From: Agrypnia vestita
Taxonomy: Eukaryota > Arthropoda > Insecta > Trichoptera > Phryganeidae
Length of the DNA: 64,000 nt
Reading direction: 5' to 3'
Assembly (NCBI GenBank): GCA_016648135.1
Contig: JADDOH010023038.1
Location: 248,001 to 312,000 of the forward strand
The notes below the pieces were generated by a model. The model was not told the DNA's origin. It worked only from the letters and a program-made list of their open reading frames with translations, and made no database searches. Of this stretch, positions 21,582-34,928 are shown in pieces. How positions within the stretch are numbered: position 1 is the stretch's first letter; every line of letters starts with the position of its first letter. Both the position numbers and the translations under genes were made by a program.

Positions 21582-22523
21582 CCGTAGTTTAACTTAGTTT
21601 AACCTGGAGGAGTTGGAATTCGGGGGGCAAACTGGCTCTGAGCCCGGACGCCAGACACTGACGCGAGGGATGGTGCGGTACTTTGCACAGAAGAGGCCCA
21701 ACATGAAAAGGCGCATCCAGGCTCAGGTCAACGTATCCGGAACTCGTGTCGGGAGAAGGAAGATGGGATCAATCACCGATGAGCCTTTGGGTACGGAGGG
21801 GCCGAATTTAAAGCAACCACAGTTTCCGCGTACACATACATTTACACATACCTTCTACAAACCCCTTATCCATTAGAACCCAACGTACCACTAGAATGAG
21901 ACATAGGGCCAGATACAGGTAACGGAACTTAGGCCGGCTAGTAAATAAACGTAACAATGTAATTGATATAAAGATAATGCAGGGTAAATATAAAAGATCG
22001 TAAGGAATAAGCACAGCGAGATAACGGCGAGAGATAAAATTATTAATCAGCGAGGGCGTCGAAGACGGAATCATCCACAGGAACGGCTACGAAGGACTCG
22101 AGGGCTTTCAGGGGATCTATGTACTCTATATGTGCATGCGCATGTGATAACGGCACGTCACTAACCTTTCCAGTGGATGGCGGTCGATCCCATACAGGTA
22201 GGACAATGGGGGATCGAGCGGAGAGGGCATGGAAGCAGAGGATCGCGCACTCTGGAAGCGCAGCTACACCAGATGCAGTGGTTTCAGTCCGTAGGAATGA
22301 TAGGTAAATAATATAGGGCCACGGAACATAGTATGTTTAGCAATTGCACCGTAGGGCTTAATTGACGTGCTAGGTAGTTTTGTTTGCGTTTTCCATGAAC
22401 ATTCACGAACTTCATACCCCAGTATTTAATTTAAGTTTAGCTTGCGTCAGGGTTACCACAAAACCAATTCATCCCCTATAGTTCGAAACAAAAAATTACA
22501 CAACGTGAACTGGGGAGGTCTTG

Positions 22524-22529
22524 AATAAA
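22524..22529 (+). promoter_or_regulatory. Polyadenylation signal AATAAA, 5' LTR
   Basis: AATAAA lies 140 bp before the LTR end, followed by a G/T-rich stretch (gcgagggtgtttgg). This is a plausible R/U5 cleavage signal. The same motif is at 34,923-34,928. Confidence 0.45.
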
Positions 22530-22671
22530 GCGAGGGTGTTTGGAAATACTACGTTAAAAACCGTAGAGCCTTCACCCGACGTAGATAGATAGCTTGTTTG
22601 CCTCTAACAAGGCGTAAACTCAGTTAGGAGTAGGATCGAGCTGAAAGGCGAAGAAGAGGAGCCATCACAAA

Positions 22672-22689
22672 TGGCGCCGCGACCAGGAG
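22672..22689 (+). promoter_or_regulatory. Primer binding site
   Basis: TGGCGCCGCGACCAGGAG begins two bases after the 5' LTR. TGG is the complement of a tRNA CCA end. The rest resembles, with small differences, the tRNA-Arg-type site used by insect mdg1/412-like elements. The exact tRNA needs comparison with the host tRNA set. Confidence 0.7.
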
Positions 22690-23028
22690 CCTGGGCATAC
22701 AGTATGAAGGGACATGAATGTTGATGGAAAATAGGTGCAATTTACATGTTAGATTAGGTATAAAAGAGAAAAGATTATTACAATTTCAAAAAAAAAAGAG
22801 TGTATAGTTAACGGACATTTTAGTATTTAAATAATTACAGTAAATACTATTAGATTAGAAACAGCTAGAAAGTTAGGAAAAATAATAGTGTATCCGAAGT
22901 ATCTTGCGCGTCGTACGATTCACAACAACGAATGCTCCACGTCTTGCCCACGACGGTGAACGCTATGATTAATGAACGATTCGCCGCGGCAAACAGTTTG
23001 CATTACGAACTTTTAGGACTGCGGACGC

Positions 23029-23290
23029 CTCGTATTGCGTATGACTCACTACAACGAACTTCTCGATCAGGGATCATCGGACACTATGCGTTTCGGTTAG
23101 CGAACAACTCGCCACAACGAACGATTCATACAGCGAACCGTTAGGGTCACGGACATCTCGTATTACGTATGTTTCACTTCAACGAATTCCTCGCGCAACG
23201 GTCGTCGAGCACTACGCGTCTCGGTTAACGAACAGCTCGCCACAACGAACCTTTCAAATGCGAACGTCTCGTATTACGTACATGTTGCTA
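23029..23290. repeat. ~128-bp degenerate tandem repeat in the element interior
   Basis: Units near 23,029, 23,157 and (partial) 23,268 share 'ctcgtattacgta', 'ttcaacgaa', 'actacgcgt', 'cggttaacgaacagctcgcc' and 'acaacgaac'. Spacing is 128 then 111 bp. Fragments of the motif extend to about 23,400. Confidence 0.65.
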
Positions 23291-24206
23291 CGACGCAATT
23301 TCGTATAACGTTTTATGGTCATTTCACGTTTCAACCAGCGAACAATCCGTTACAACAAATTATTCTGAACTATGGGTATTCGGTATAACGAACAATCGGT
23401 CGTCGTGAACACGCCGGGAAGTGACCATCAGTTAATAAAATTACGATTATCGTTTCGAATAACGAGCTATCACTTAGAATACGATTCTGGGCGGCGAATA
23501 ACGATCCGTTAGGGGTGGCGTATCATGAGGGGGGGGACGTATGATGTTATCGGTTAGTATCGACTGAATGTTGAATATTGGTTAGGGGGGAGTCTTTAGC
23601 CTAGGGGGGTAGGTTAAATTGTGGAAAGGGGTGACGGAATAACTAGAGAATATTAATGAATTACAGAAAACAGGAAGAATGGACAACAGACGAGAGGAAG
23701 AGACAAAGAGGGGGAGAAAAGGAGGACGGAGGTGGAGGGGACAGCCGGCCCACCGAAAGGGGCGAGGAAGACAGGGGATGCGGAGCCCGATCTGCGAGCC
23801 GTCTTTGGGAAGTTGCACGCTTCAGGGCAGTCTAGGGGCGGTGGTCGGCAGCGATGTCGACCTAGTGTACGCCCTGACGATTGTAAATTTCCTCATTCTG
23901 GAGCGGTTGCGCGGGTGTTAGACTAGACTTAAGCTAGACATAAGCGCGAGGTTGCACACAGCCTTTGAGCCCTTTGTGAGGGAGGTCCTGTCACACTATG
24001 GTAGTGGGCCACCTAAGCACGCGGGCGGGGGCGTGCTCCTTAGGTTAAGATAAATGTATTTCCATTTTGCACCGAGCACCACAGTGGAGGACCTTAAGTT
24101 CCCATGCGACAATCTCGCAGGTGTGATTAGAGGCACGCGGAAACATGAAAACGAAGGTGTGGTTGAAGGGCTGTGTACGACGCCGGGCGACGGGCTAAAG
24201 GAGTTA

Positions 24207-24264
24207 GGGGGGGTGGCTAGGCGATTAGGGGGGGAGGAGAGACTAAGGAACCTAGGGGGGGGGG
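24207..24264 (+). other. Three long G-runs
   Basis: G-runs of 7, 7 and 10 occur at about 24,207, 24,228 and 24,255, each after TTA or CTA. They could form G-quadruplex structure in the RNA near the 3' end of the interior, or be failed polypurine tracts. Confidence 0.5.
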
Positions 24265-24380
24265 ACGTGAGACACAGATAATATCGGGAAAATGGATAGA
24301 CTAAAAGCAGTTACCCTAGGCCTATGTGTTGTTCCGCGCCAGGTGACTGATTCCTAGACGTAATAAGACTCCTGACACGG

Positions 24381-24393
24381 AACAATAGGGGGG
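24381..24393 (+). promoter_or_regulatory. Polypurine tract
   Basis: AACAATAGGGGGG is followed by CA and then the TGTGATG start of the 3' LTR. The position and A/G composition are those expected for plus-strand priming. Confidence 0.65.
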
Positions 24394-25049
24394 CATGTGA
24401 TGAATCACCTGTTTCTATAGATTTTTTTTTTATTATTATTATTTTTATTTTGAACTCTAAGATGATTTAAATGCTACGCGGGGAAAAATTGAGCTAAACT
24501 GGCCGTAGTATTGGAGCTACAAAAATTTGGGAATGATGAAACGCTAGTATTGGGAGGGAGTTAGTAGCGATTGATCGGATATAGGTTACGAGCAGTTAAT
24601 ATTCAATTCTTATAAAACATATTAATCTTGTGGTAAAGCCGCGTTTGGTACAAATGGTTGACGATCGGCGCGGTCCGAGCGGTCCACATGTGCTTCCCAA
24701 AAAAAATACTGAACACGGCTTTCGTAGATTTGGGTCGCGATAATTGCAGTTTGAGCCGTTAAAAAACCGATTAACGTCTACTCTGAGGTGACGATGATAT
24801 TGACAGTTCCACGAGGTTTCAGAATTATGGCCTTTTTTGCTGTGGTTTTGAAACCGCTTAAATGTCATTAATCGCGACCTTAAGTGGATTGCCGCGCAAG
24901 AGAGATAGCAGAATATGAGCAAAGGCAAGGAAGGCAGGTCCTAATCGGGGGATCGCGAGAGGAAAACGCCCCATAAAATTTTTTTTATAGGAATTGGCCG
25001 TGGAGCACGGATTAAACGTATACGTTGTACCAGAGGGGTGACCTTAACT

Positions 25050-25258
25050 GAGCGGATAATGATTTATTTTCGTTTCGCGGGAGTCGGATAACGTAGGCAG
25101 ATAGGAAATTTAACTATAATTCCATTATATTTATCTGTAGACTGACGCTCTATCGAGGAGCGAATAATGATTCATTTTCGTTTCGCGGGAGTCGAATAAC
25201 GTAGGCGGGTAGAGAAGTTAACTATAATTCTATTATATTTATCTGTAGACTAACGCTC
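25050..25258. repeat. ~108-bp tandem duplication, 3' LTR only
   Basis: Units begin 'gagcg(g/a)ataatgatt' at about 25,050 and 25,158, and run through 'cgtttcgcgggagtcg' and 'tatatttatctgtagact'. The 5' LTR has one unit (about 12,695-12,790). Confidence 0.8.
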
Positions 25259-28200
25259 TTCAGGCTTTTACAACAGATAGGTAATTGTGCAATGACGGTA
25301 TATACGGTTAGGAAAGAGATAACGATAACGTGTAAGCATATTAATGGCACGACAAGAAAATAATATACTCGAATATAGATACAATATATTAACTATGTAA
25401 TCACTACAAACCTGTCCGACGTTAGCGTAGTTTCAACAGGACGGGTAACGTGTATACGATTGGCTATTCTAGCTCAGATTTCGCCGGGTTTGGTAGTAAT
25501 AACCACAAAACATAATTGGAACAAGTGTATCTAGATAAGAATATTGTAAATAAAATAATATGAATTTGCGGCCCATATACACATGAAATAAAAGGATAAA
25601 GCGTATGGGGATCTTATAGATGGATGGATAAATGAAACAAATATATATAGGAGTAAATGCAAGTAAAAAGCAAGCATATAAGTACCAAAAACATAGGAGA
25701 ACATAGTGTGATAGAAATTCGAAGACGGGAGGAACAATAATGTGAAGTGGAACGGATATAGCAAGAGCATGTAATAATGATAAACGTACAAATACAGACA
25801 ACTACTTGAGACCGATTCGACAGATACTAGCAATCTTTCAACACACTTCTAAGAACATGGTGAGCGGTATATAGTTATCAGCGGAGGCGTCCAGTGCCTT
25901 GGCAATGAATGAGCACTGAATTAATCCGACGCCTTGCCTGCGGCACTGGAGGTTTATTTACTTATTTGTTTTATTTGTTTTCATTTATTGGGTTTCTTAC
26001 AGCCATATAATTAATCAATCTTTGAAGAAAAGACAATAATTGATGCACAGAGTTTTGGGCCAATTACGCGAAAACACATACATACAATCGATAAAAGAAT
26101 AATAAAAACATGTTCAATAGTGGGTTGTGTGAGTGTGTATCTGTGTGTTTATTTATTTGTTTATTTATTTTGTTTTGGGAAAAAAATTAAAAGCAAAACG
26201 ATCCTAAAAAATCTTCCACTGAATTTAAAAATTTAATTTAACTTACATTAATAGTTTATTGTGTTATAGCGAATAGTACTCTTCCAGTATTATATTGTTC
26301 GAGAATATTCACTGTCTATGTAACATAGTTATTTTGTGGATCAATCTTACTGCCAATAAAAATAATAATAAATGGTTACAAATTATGTTTAAATTCCGCA
26401 ACGGAGGGAGCTAATACGTCCCTGTGCGCGGAGAGTCGCGGCCAAAAGACAGGATTCATTGGGATGATTCACGAGAAAAGATCGCCCAAAATTAATTTAA
26501 AATTAGGTATAGTACCTTTGGATGATTGTTATATCTAGGTATGCAGTGTGCACGTGGTGAATATATGGAAATTGATCCCATGATATAGCGGCCAAGAAAC
26601 GTTAAATTTCCGATAAAGACGAGTGAAAATACGGGAGAACGGGACATGATAATGGTAGATAATGAAGAAACATCAACTATGATTAGGGGAGTACCCGATA
26701 GATTGTGGTTACGGTTGATCAAACGACAATATGGACTGAACTTAGAAATTAAATATTAAAAATTAATTATCGCGCTTGTGAAGCGAGTTCAAATCGTCCG
26801 AAGCCACTGAGTCCGTCCCAAATAGGCACCGGAACGGAGACAGAGATGGCAACAGGAGGTGGGATCAACTGACATATCCGAGTGGAGATATGGTTTTTTT
26901 TTGCCAAATTGAATCTTAGGAACAAAGATTTAGGTTTCAAGGAAAGTAGGATATTGAAAATCCTGGAAACACACGACTTAGGACCTTTGGCTGCTAGGGG
27001 GGGTTTAAAATGTCAAGACACAGCAGAAATCAGGGAGTTGGTGACGGTCTACGAGAGCGCAAAATCTGCGTCGGTTGTTTTTTCGAGTGATAGAACCGTG
27101 AGTGAAAGTTACCGTCGACTTAGAGTGCCTCAGTGAGTGAAAATTATAGTGAAAGTGCGTACGGGTAAATATACTCTTCGACATTGTTGGTTGCTCACGT
27201 TAAAAGAAAAGGGGGGTACGGGTTTGATTTTATTTTATAAAGGGTAATTAATTTGGCATATTAGAACTTCGGAAATTACTGCGCTTTATTAAGTTGATTA
27301 GTCCGGCATATATAGAACTGATATTTGCAGATCTCCGGAAACTAGCTGTGCGTTATAAAGATACCTATTTTATGCTAAACACGCGGGAAATTGTTAATAA
27401 ATCTTGTAAAAATACCTATCTTATGCTAAATACGCGAGGTCCTGTTCAAAAGAGTTTTAACTCAGAGTACGGGTTTGATTTTATTTTATAAAGGTAATTA
27501 ATCTGGCATATCGGAACTTCGGAAATCACTATGTTCTATAAAGTTAATTATTTTTGTCGTCTTACTAGGTTCACAGAATAATATTCGCAGAATTTCAGGA
27601 AACGGTAGAGTTCAAATTTAGTTAAATTTTCGTTTTACTAAGTATAGTATTGGCGGATCTCTGGAAACTAGCTGTGCGTTATAAAGATACCTATTTTATG
27701 CTAATCACGCGGGAAGCTGTTAAAAGATAAAGGAGTTGTTACTAACAGATTCGATTTTAAATAAGTCTTATAAAATACCTATCTTTGCTAAATACGCGAG
27801 GTCTCATTTTAATTTTTACATTTGTAAGGCATATAATATTTCGTTATATGAAATGTTTCGATTAGACCGGGTTTATTTTAGTTATCGAAAGAATATTTAG
27901 TTTATTTTAATATTTTTTTTTGTTTATGTTTTATAGTAAGAGTCCGTTAAAATTATAGCGAATAAATTCTGGGATTAAAAATACGTCTAGTGAAAAATAT
28001 ATAGCTGATCTCGCGGGGTATCAGGTTCAGCCCATAATAATCTAGATTTCCATTTCGTTTAAAATTATATAGAGTAATTTCGTGAGAGTCGGGGCTTATT
28101 TACAATTTTACAGATGTATGAAATTTCATTATTCTAAAAAATTATATAAAATAATCTCGTGGGGGTCGGGGTTTATTTACGGTTTTACAGAAGTACAAGT

Positions 28201-30079
28201 TTCACTATTTTATAAAGTATATAAAATTGCTTCCGTTCGGCCCGGGTTATCTTATATTATATAGGAAAACATAGGTCCCGCGCTATTAAAACATATAAAA
28301 ACGTTTCATGTGGCCGGGATTATTACGCGCGTTGGGGAAAGTCTATAAGGTAAAAATATGTTTAATTTGATTCGGGTATTTTATATTTTATGAAAGATAT
28401 TTGCCTCGCGGACTTAAACTATGAAAAATGTTTCAATTAGTTCTGGTTATACTTTAGGAGTGATGTAAACTTCGCGGTTGTATAATTTGGGTACTTCGTA
28501 TTGTACGAAAACGTAAATCTCGCGTATAAAAACGCGTATAAAAAAAAAAAAACGTATATCATGTATTCAAACATATAAAAACTTCTAGTACATTGTTTCG
28601 ATAGACCGGGGTTGTATTATACTTATAAAGATGTTATAGGGCCTCGTTATATTGAAAATATATAAAAACCGCCTGGGGCCGGGTCTTCTTATTTATAAAC
28701 TATATAAGATTTCGTTACATTTAGTTATATAAAATGCTATCGTTCAGGAATTCGCGTTTCATTTTAAGCATATATAAATATAGGGTCCCGTTTTTGAGCA
28801 ATGTTAGTGTTTCGTTTAGAATTCGCGCCTTCATTTAATAAATATGAAACATGTAGATTTCAATCAGAACTATTTTAAAATGATTCGTTTAGAAATTCGC
28901 GTCTTGTATTATAAATGTGAAAATTATAGTATTCGTTTTGAGCTAAAACGTGTGAACATAGAAACACTACAGCTTTGACCGCTATTTTGTTTACTATGCC
29001 TAGGACATTCTTGCGGTTTATTAGGCCTGATGATAAAATTTAAACTCTTACTCTGTTTAAAATATACGTAGTGTCTCCGCCTAGATTGGCTTCACGATAT
29101 ACCTTATGAAATTTGTAAGTTCCGTTGTCCTAAAATTATATAAAATTACCTTCGTTTAGATCGGGTTATATCATATTCCTCGTGGAACGCGTAAACCTCG
29201 TTGTCCTGAAACTAAATAAGGATGTTTCATCTAGACCGGGTTCATTTTACATTTTAGGAAGAATATAAGTCCCGCGTCTTTCACTACATAAAATGGATTT
29301 GGTAAGATTGGGGTTGTTTATACTTGTAGAAATTACAGAATCCCGTTATTCCTAAACTATATTAAAATGATAAATTATATTAAAATGATTTAAACTATAT
29401 TAAAATTTGCCGGAGAGTGGATATCAAATATTCGAGATGATAATAAAATTATTTATTTATTTTTTTTATTTATTTGTTTACGCCCATTAGGCTTTTACAT
29501 AAAGAGTATAAAATAAATTTCAAAAGCACATACATTAAAAGTTTCAGGAATAGCACCAAATCATGAGTATAAAAATTAAAAATGTAGAGTAGGTAACGAG
29601 CAGCAATGCGTATAGGCTTTTACATGAAAAAATATATCATAAAATTAAAAGAACATACATTAAACAATATAAATTACAAGTAGCAAATTATTAAAAGTAC
29701 CGGAATAGCACCGAAACATGAGTACAGAAATTAAAAATATAAAGTACAAAGCGGCAATGTGTACGAAAAATATATATTACCCACCATTACATATTAACAG
29801 CTGAAGTCAGTAACGAAGCAGTATTGCCTCTTTAAGTGTAAACTTTACTTTCTCCAGACTGTCGACGAAGATGTCAATCATGCAACCATATTCATCATTA
29901 CATTATATTAAGAATAATATAATTTTGTTATCAATGCACAAACTTGGCAATGAACTACCTACATATGTCGACATTTTAAATCTATCTCTCTCAAAATTTA
30001 AAAAACACTATATGATCATTTCTTTTCAAAATATTAAATTTTTATATAATGTCTTAAATTTTTTATATATATAGCTGGC

Positions 30080-30612
30080 TATTCAAATTTAATATTGCTA
30101 TATTATCGGTGAGTAAAAATTTCTGAGATCACTACTTTACACTTTTCTGCACGTATACCTTTTTACATATATGTCTAACCTCATTATGTTTAAACTATGT
30201 ATATATACTTTTTACATTTATACCCTTTATTTTTCTTTCACATTTAATCGTTTGTTGTATTTTAATTATGTATAAACCTGCTACTTTACACTTTTTGCAT
30301 ATATACCTTTTTACATATATTTCTAACCACATTATGTTTAAACTATGTATATATATACTTTTTACATTTATACCCTTTATTTTTCTTTTACATTTAATCG
30401 TTTGTTGTATTTTAATTATGTATAAACCTGCTACTTCACACCTTTTTGCATATATACTTTTTTCATACATGTCTAACCTCATTATGTTTAAACTATGTAT
30501 ATATACCTTTTACATTTATACCCTTTATTTTTCCTTTACATTTAATCGTTTGTTGTATTTTAATTATGTATAAACCTGTTGTAAAAGGCTATTAAGCCGT
30601 GTAATTAATTAA

Positions 30613-30689
<77 letters not shown>

Positions 30690-30690
30690 T
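30080..30690. repeat. 3' LTR version of the 150-bp repeat and (AAT)n tract
   Basis: Three to four 'tttataccctttatttttc' units (30,220-30,540) are followed by 'ggctattaagccgtgtaatt' and an interrupted (AAT)n tract with one AAAAT and one ATTAAT variant. Confidence 0.8.
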
Positions 30691-31649
30691 TAAGAATAAA
30701 TCTAAATCGGCGGACCCTAAAAGTAATATGTATTGACCTTATAAAGATGTAGACTAGTGGGGTTTTATTATAGAAGCAATCAATTCTTTAACAACAACAA
30801 GTGGACAAGTGGTTGCTTCATGGGTTTGTTAAAACTTATAAATGGATGGAATCCTAGATTCAAAGCTTAATCCCGGTATTTCGGATAAATATAAGAATAT
30901 GTAACATCGGAAAATAACGGGTAACGGGTTTTATGAAAAATATCGGTGCGTATAATCATTAGAGTATGATCATTAGAATTGGAGTCTAGTCTCGATGACC
31001 CGGGAAGTACGGATACGTAAGACGGAAATAAGGACTATGTTGCAGTATTATTAAGATATATAAATACTTACAATTGTCGAGCTAGAGTCTAATTCCGGTA
31101 TCTCGAGGAATATAAATTCAAGGAAAAGAAAATAATGTCTAGTTTCGGTTTGATTAAGGTATATACACCGTATAGTTGCCGAGGCTGGATACTAAGCCCC
31201 AGCTACGGAAACTTATAAGCGCGTAATGGCAGGACCAAAGGTTAGGTCGCGAACTATAGTTAATTAGGGGCCTGTGAATCGTATGCGCGTGCGAGGCAAG
31301 TGTTCGCAATCCTTAGGTATAAAGTGAGGCACATAAAGTGAAACTACGATGCACTGGAATGGATATAATCGGCGGCAGATGGGTAAGTCATGTCATCCTC
31401 TTTCCGTTTTGAGATTATAACGATATATAAAGGTGGCGCACGATTAAGAAGAATGGTCTCGGGTTCGATACCCCAGACAGAGACGGAAGAAGCGCCGACA
31501 GTGAAAGCTAACCCCTGTACCGTAAACTTTAAATATACTGTTATCCACAGGTGTTTGTTTGCATGTTGGATCCGTACTGACCATAATAGGGGCGAATTAA
31601 TTCGCCAAATAACCCTTCTCTGCATGTGTGTGAACTTCCAGGGATCGCG

Positions 31650-32095
31650 CGGCCCGTGTGCTCGACGCCGAATTTAATTATTCATTTCTATTATTTATTT
31701 AATTGATGATTCATTAATACATTAGGTGTTTATTTGTCTATTCATATGCCGCGTCCCAGTTATATATAGTCAGGCGGCGTTTCGATAGCATCATCATCGG
31801 CCCGTGTGCTCGACGCCGAACTTAACTATTAATTTCTATTTATTTATTTAATTGATGATCCATTAATTAATTAGGTATTTATTTGTCTATTAATATGCCG
31901 CGTCCCAGTTATATATAGTCAGGCGGCGTTTCGATAGCATCATCATCGGCCCGTGTGCTCGACGCCGAATTTAATTATTCATTTCTATTTATTTATTTAA
32001 TTGATGATTCATTAATAATTAGGTATTTATTTGTCTATTCATATGCCGCGTCCCAGTTATATATAGTCAGGCGGCGTTTCGATAGCATCATCATC
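31650..32095. repeat. 149-bp tandem repeat, three units (3' LTR)
   Basis: Units start at about 31,650, 31,799 and 31,947, each 'cggcccgtgtgctcgacgcc'. Two fewer than in the 5' LTR. Confidence 0.9.
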
Positions 32096-33440
32096 ATCAC
32101 CATCACCAGCAGTGTCCCAGTTATATATTGTCAGGAGACGTTTCAATAGTAACCATCATCATCATCTTCATTAGCGGTGTTCCAGTCATATATAGTCAGG
32201 AGGCGTTCCGATAGTATCATCACCTCATTAGCAGTGTCCCAGTTGTATATCGTCAGGAGACGTTTCAATAGTATCATCATCATCATCTTCATTAGCGGTG
32301 TTCCAGTCACATATCGTCAGGAGGTGTTTCAATAGTATTATCATCATCATCTTCATTAGCGGTGTTCCAGTCATATATAGTCAGGAGGCGTTCCGATAGT
32401 ATCATCACCATCATTAGCAGTGTCCCAGTTGTATATCGTCAGGAGACGTTTCAATAGTATCATCATCATCATCTTCATTAGCGGTGTCCCAGTCATATAT
32501 AGTCAGGAGGCGTTCCGATAGTATCATCACCATCATTAGCAGTGTCCCAGTTGTATATCGTCAGGAGACGTTTCAATAGTATCATCATCATCATCTTCAT
32601 TAGCGGTGTTCCAGTCACATATAGTCAGGAGGCGTTCTGATAGTATCATCATCATCACTAGCGGTGTTCCAGATATATATCGTCGGGAGGCGTTGCGATA
32701 GTATCATCATCATCATCGTCATCACTAGCGGTGGTTCAGCTTTATATCGTCAGGAGGCGTTTCGATAGTATCATCAACATCATCATCATTAGCAGTGTCC
32801 CAGTTATATATTGTCAGGAGACGTTTCAATAGCATCATCATCATCACCATCAATAGCAGCGTCCCAGTTGTATGTAGTCAGGAGGCGTTTCGATAGTATC
32901 ATCATCAACATCATCGTTAGCAGCGTCCCAGTTGTATATAGTCAGGAGGCGTTGCGATAGTATCTTCATCAACATCATCGTTAGCAGTGTCCCAGTTACA
33001 TATAGTCAGGAGGTGTTTCAATAGTATCATCATCATCATCACCACTAGCAGTGTCCCAGTTATATATAGTCAGCGGGCGTTTCGATAGCATCATCATCAT
33101 CATCATCATCATTAGCGGTGTTTCAGCTATATATCGTCAGGAGTCGTTTCGATAGTATCATCACCATCATTAGCGGTGTTTCGGCTATATATAGTCAGGA
33201 GACGTTACGATAGTATCATCATCATCATCATCATCACTAGCGGTGGTTCAGCTATATATCGTCAGGAGGCGTTTCGATAGCATCATCAACGTCATCATTA
33301 GCGGTGTCCCAGTTGTATATCGTCAGGAAACGTTACGATAGTATCATCATCATCATCATCATCATTAGCGGCGGTTCAGCTAAATGTCATCAGGTGACGT
33401 TTCGATAGTGACATCATCATCTTCATCAGTGATGGCAGGG
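32095..33440. repeat. (CAT)n minisatellite, about 21 units (3' LTR)
   Basis: Same unit as 20,053-21,035 but longer. A two-unit block (one with 'gttccgatag', one with 'gtttcaatag') is repeated in series at about 32,160-32,640, so it expanded as a higher-order unit. Confidence 0.9.
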
Positions 33441-34922
33441 TTCCAGTTACACATCAGTCGGAGATAATTAGGCAGATCCCATCATCATCGATGGCAGGAT
33501 TCTAGCTGTACACCATTTGGAGAAAATACACCGACATCCCTGGCCAGGGGCTAGGCATATCCCTACTGTCCAGATCCACCTTTCCATCTACTAATACGAG
33601 GGGTCATGGCCTCGTGAAACCACATGGCAACCAACCATTACAAGTATTTATTTATGTATTGTATATGTAGGTATATGTATGTATATTATATTTTATTAGT
33701 ATGTATCTATTCGTACGTAGTGTATGAGGGGGCTCTTCACGGGTGGCACAACACCCGTGCGGATGTCTTCCCTCGTCTGGAATGGATTGAACGTATTGAT
33801 GCATATCAGATTATAATAAGTACTACCTGGGAGGGTGGTTGCAGTCACTGTAGTGTCGCGAATGGCCAATGGGCTGCAGTTGCTCACAGGCGAGGGTTGG
33901 GGAGCCTAGGAAACTCCCCTTCCCCACTCGCATATTTTTGACTTGACAGGTGGCCCGGGACCATCTTTACAGTAGCTTCAGTATATATACCGTAGTTTAA
34001 CTTAGTTTAACCTGGAGGAGTTGGAATTCGGGGGGCAAACTGGCTCTGAGCCCGGACGCCAGACACTGACGCGAGGGATGGTGCGGTACTTTGCACAGAA
34101 GAGGCCCAACATGAAAAGGCGCATCCAGGCTCAGGTCAACGTATCCGGAACTCGTGTCGGGAGAAGGAAGATGGGATCAGTCACCGATGAGCCTTTGGGT
34201 ACGGAGGGGCCGAATTTAAAGCAACCACAGTTTCCGCGTACACATACATTTACACATTCCTTCTACAAACCATTAGAACCCAACGTACCACTAGAATGAG
34301 ACATAGGGCCAGATACAGGTAACGGAACTTAGGCCGGCTAGTAAATAAACGTAACAATGTAATAGATATAAAGATAATGCAGAGTAAATATAAAAGATCG
34401 TAAGGAATAAGCACAGCGAGATAACGGCGAGAGATAAAATTATTAATCAGCGAGGGCGTCGAAGACGGAATCATCCATAGGAACGGCTACGAAGGACTCG
34501 AGGGCTTTCAGGGGATCTATGTACTCTATATGTGCATGCGCATGTGATAACGGCACGTTACTAACCTTTCCAGTGGATGGCGGTCGATCCCATACAGGTA
34601 GGACAATGGGGGATCGAGCGGAGAGGGCGTGGGAGCAGAGGATCGCGCACTCTGGAAGCGCAGCTACACCAGATGCAGTGGTTTCAGTCCGTAGGAATGA
34701 TAGGTAAATAATATAGGGCCACGGAACATAGTATGTTTAGCAATTGCACCGTAGGGCTTAATTGACGTGCTAGGTAGTTTTGTTTGCGTTTCCATGAACA
34801 TTCACGAACTTCATACCCCAGTATTTAATTTAAGAAAAGCTTGCGTTAGGGTTACCACTAAACCAATTCATCCCCTATAGTTCGAAACAAAAAATTACAC
34901 AACGTGAACTGGGGAGGTCTTG

Positions 34923-34928
34923 AATAAA
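34923..34928 (+). promoter_or_regulatory. Polyadenylation signal AATAAA, 3' LTR
   Basis: Equivalent of 22,524-22,529, 140 bp before the 3' border. In an LTR transcript this copy would end the RNA. Confidence 0.45.

Larger units (their letters stand above)
12033..22669 (+). repeat. 5' LTR, 10.6 kb
   Basis: Aligns end to end with 24,396-35,068. By eye most stretches match with one to a few percent differences plus indels. In order it contains a T-rich start, a palindrome (12,942-13,193), AT-rich unique sequence, a 2.2-kb degenerate repeat field (14,880-17,060), two LINE tails (17,130-18,355), a 149-bp array (19,310-20,053), a (CAT)n minisatellite (20,053-21,035) and GC-richer unique sequence to the end. 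Short open frames shared by both copies (for example 21,216-21,533) match no family and are conserved only because the copies are nearly identical. Confidence 0.8.
21036..22669. other. LTR distal segment (putative R/U5 side), no gene seen
   Basis: GC-richer unique sequence. It holds a hairpin with CACGGGT and ACCCGTG arms at about 21,329-21,350, open frames of 105 and 87 codons without recognisable homology, a possible TATA element and an AATAAA. The equivalent region in the other LTR is 33,440-35,068. Confidence 0.4.
22690..24380 (+). other. Internal region of the giant-LTR element, non-coding
   Basis: 1.7 kb with no gag or pol motif in any frame. 22,690-22,900 is AT-rich leader. 22,900-23,420 is a degenerate repeat rich in 'acaacgaac'. 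23,680-23,930 is purine-rich then GC-rich and gives two overlapping plus frames (23,679-23,921 and 23,732-23,926) that are Arg/Gly-rich. One or both could be a gag remnant, but nothing diagnostic is present. 23,940-24,300 is GC-rich with long G-runs. Confidence 0.5.

Noticed and set aside
21216..21876. 105- and 87-codon frames conserved between 21.2-21.9 kb and 33.6-34.3 kb
   Set aside because: Conservation is explained by the two near-identical LTR copies. No domain, no codon-level constraint visible, and no family resemblance.
24200..24266. Insect telomeric repeat (TTAGG)n
   Set aside because: Only isolated TTAGGG words with long G-runs; no tandem TTAGG array.
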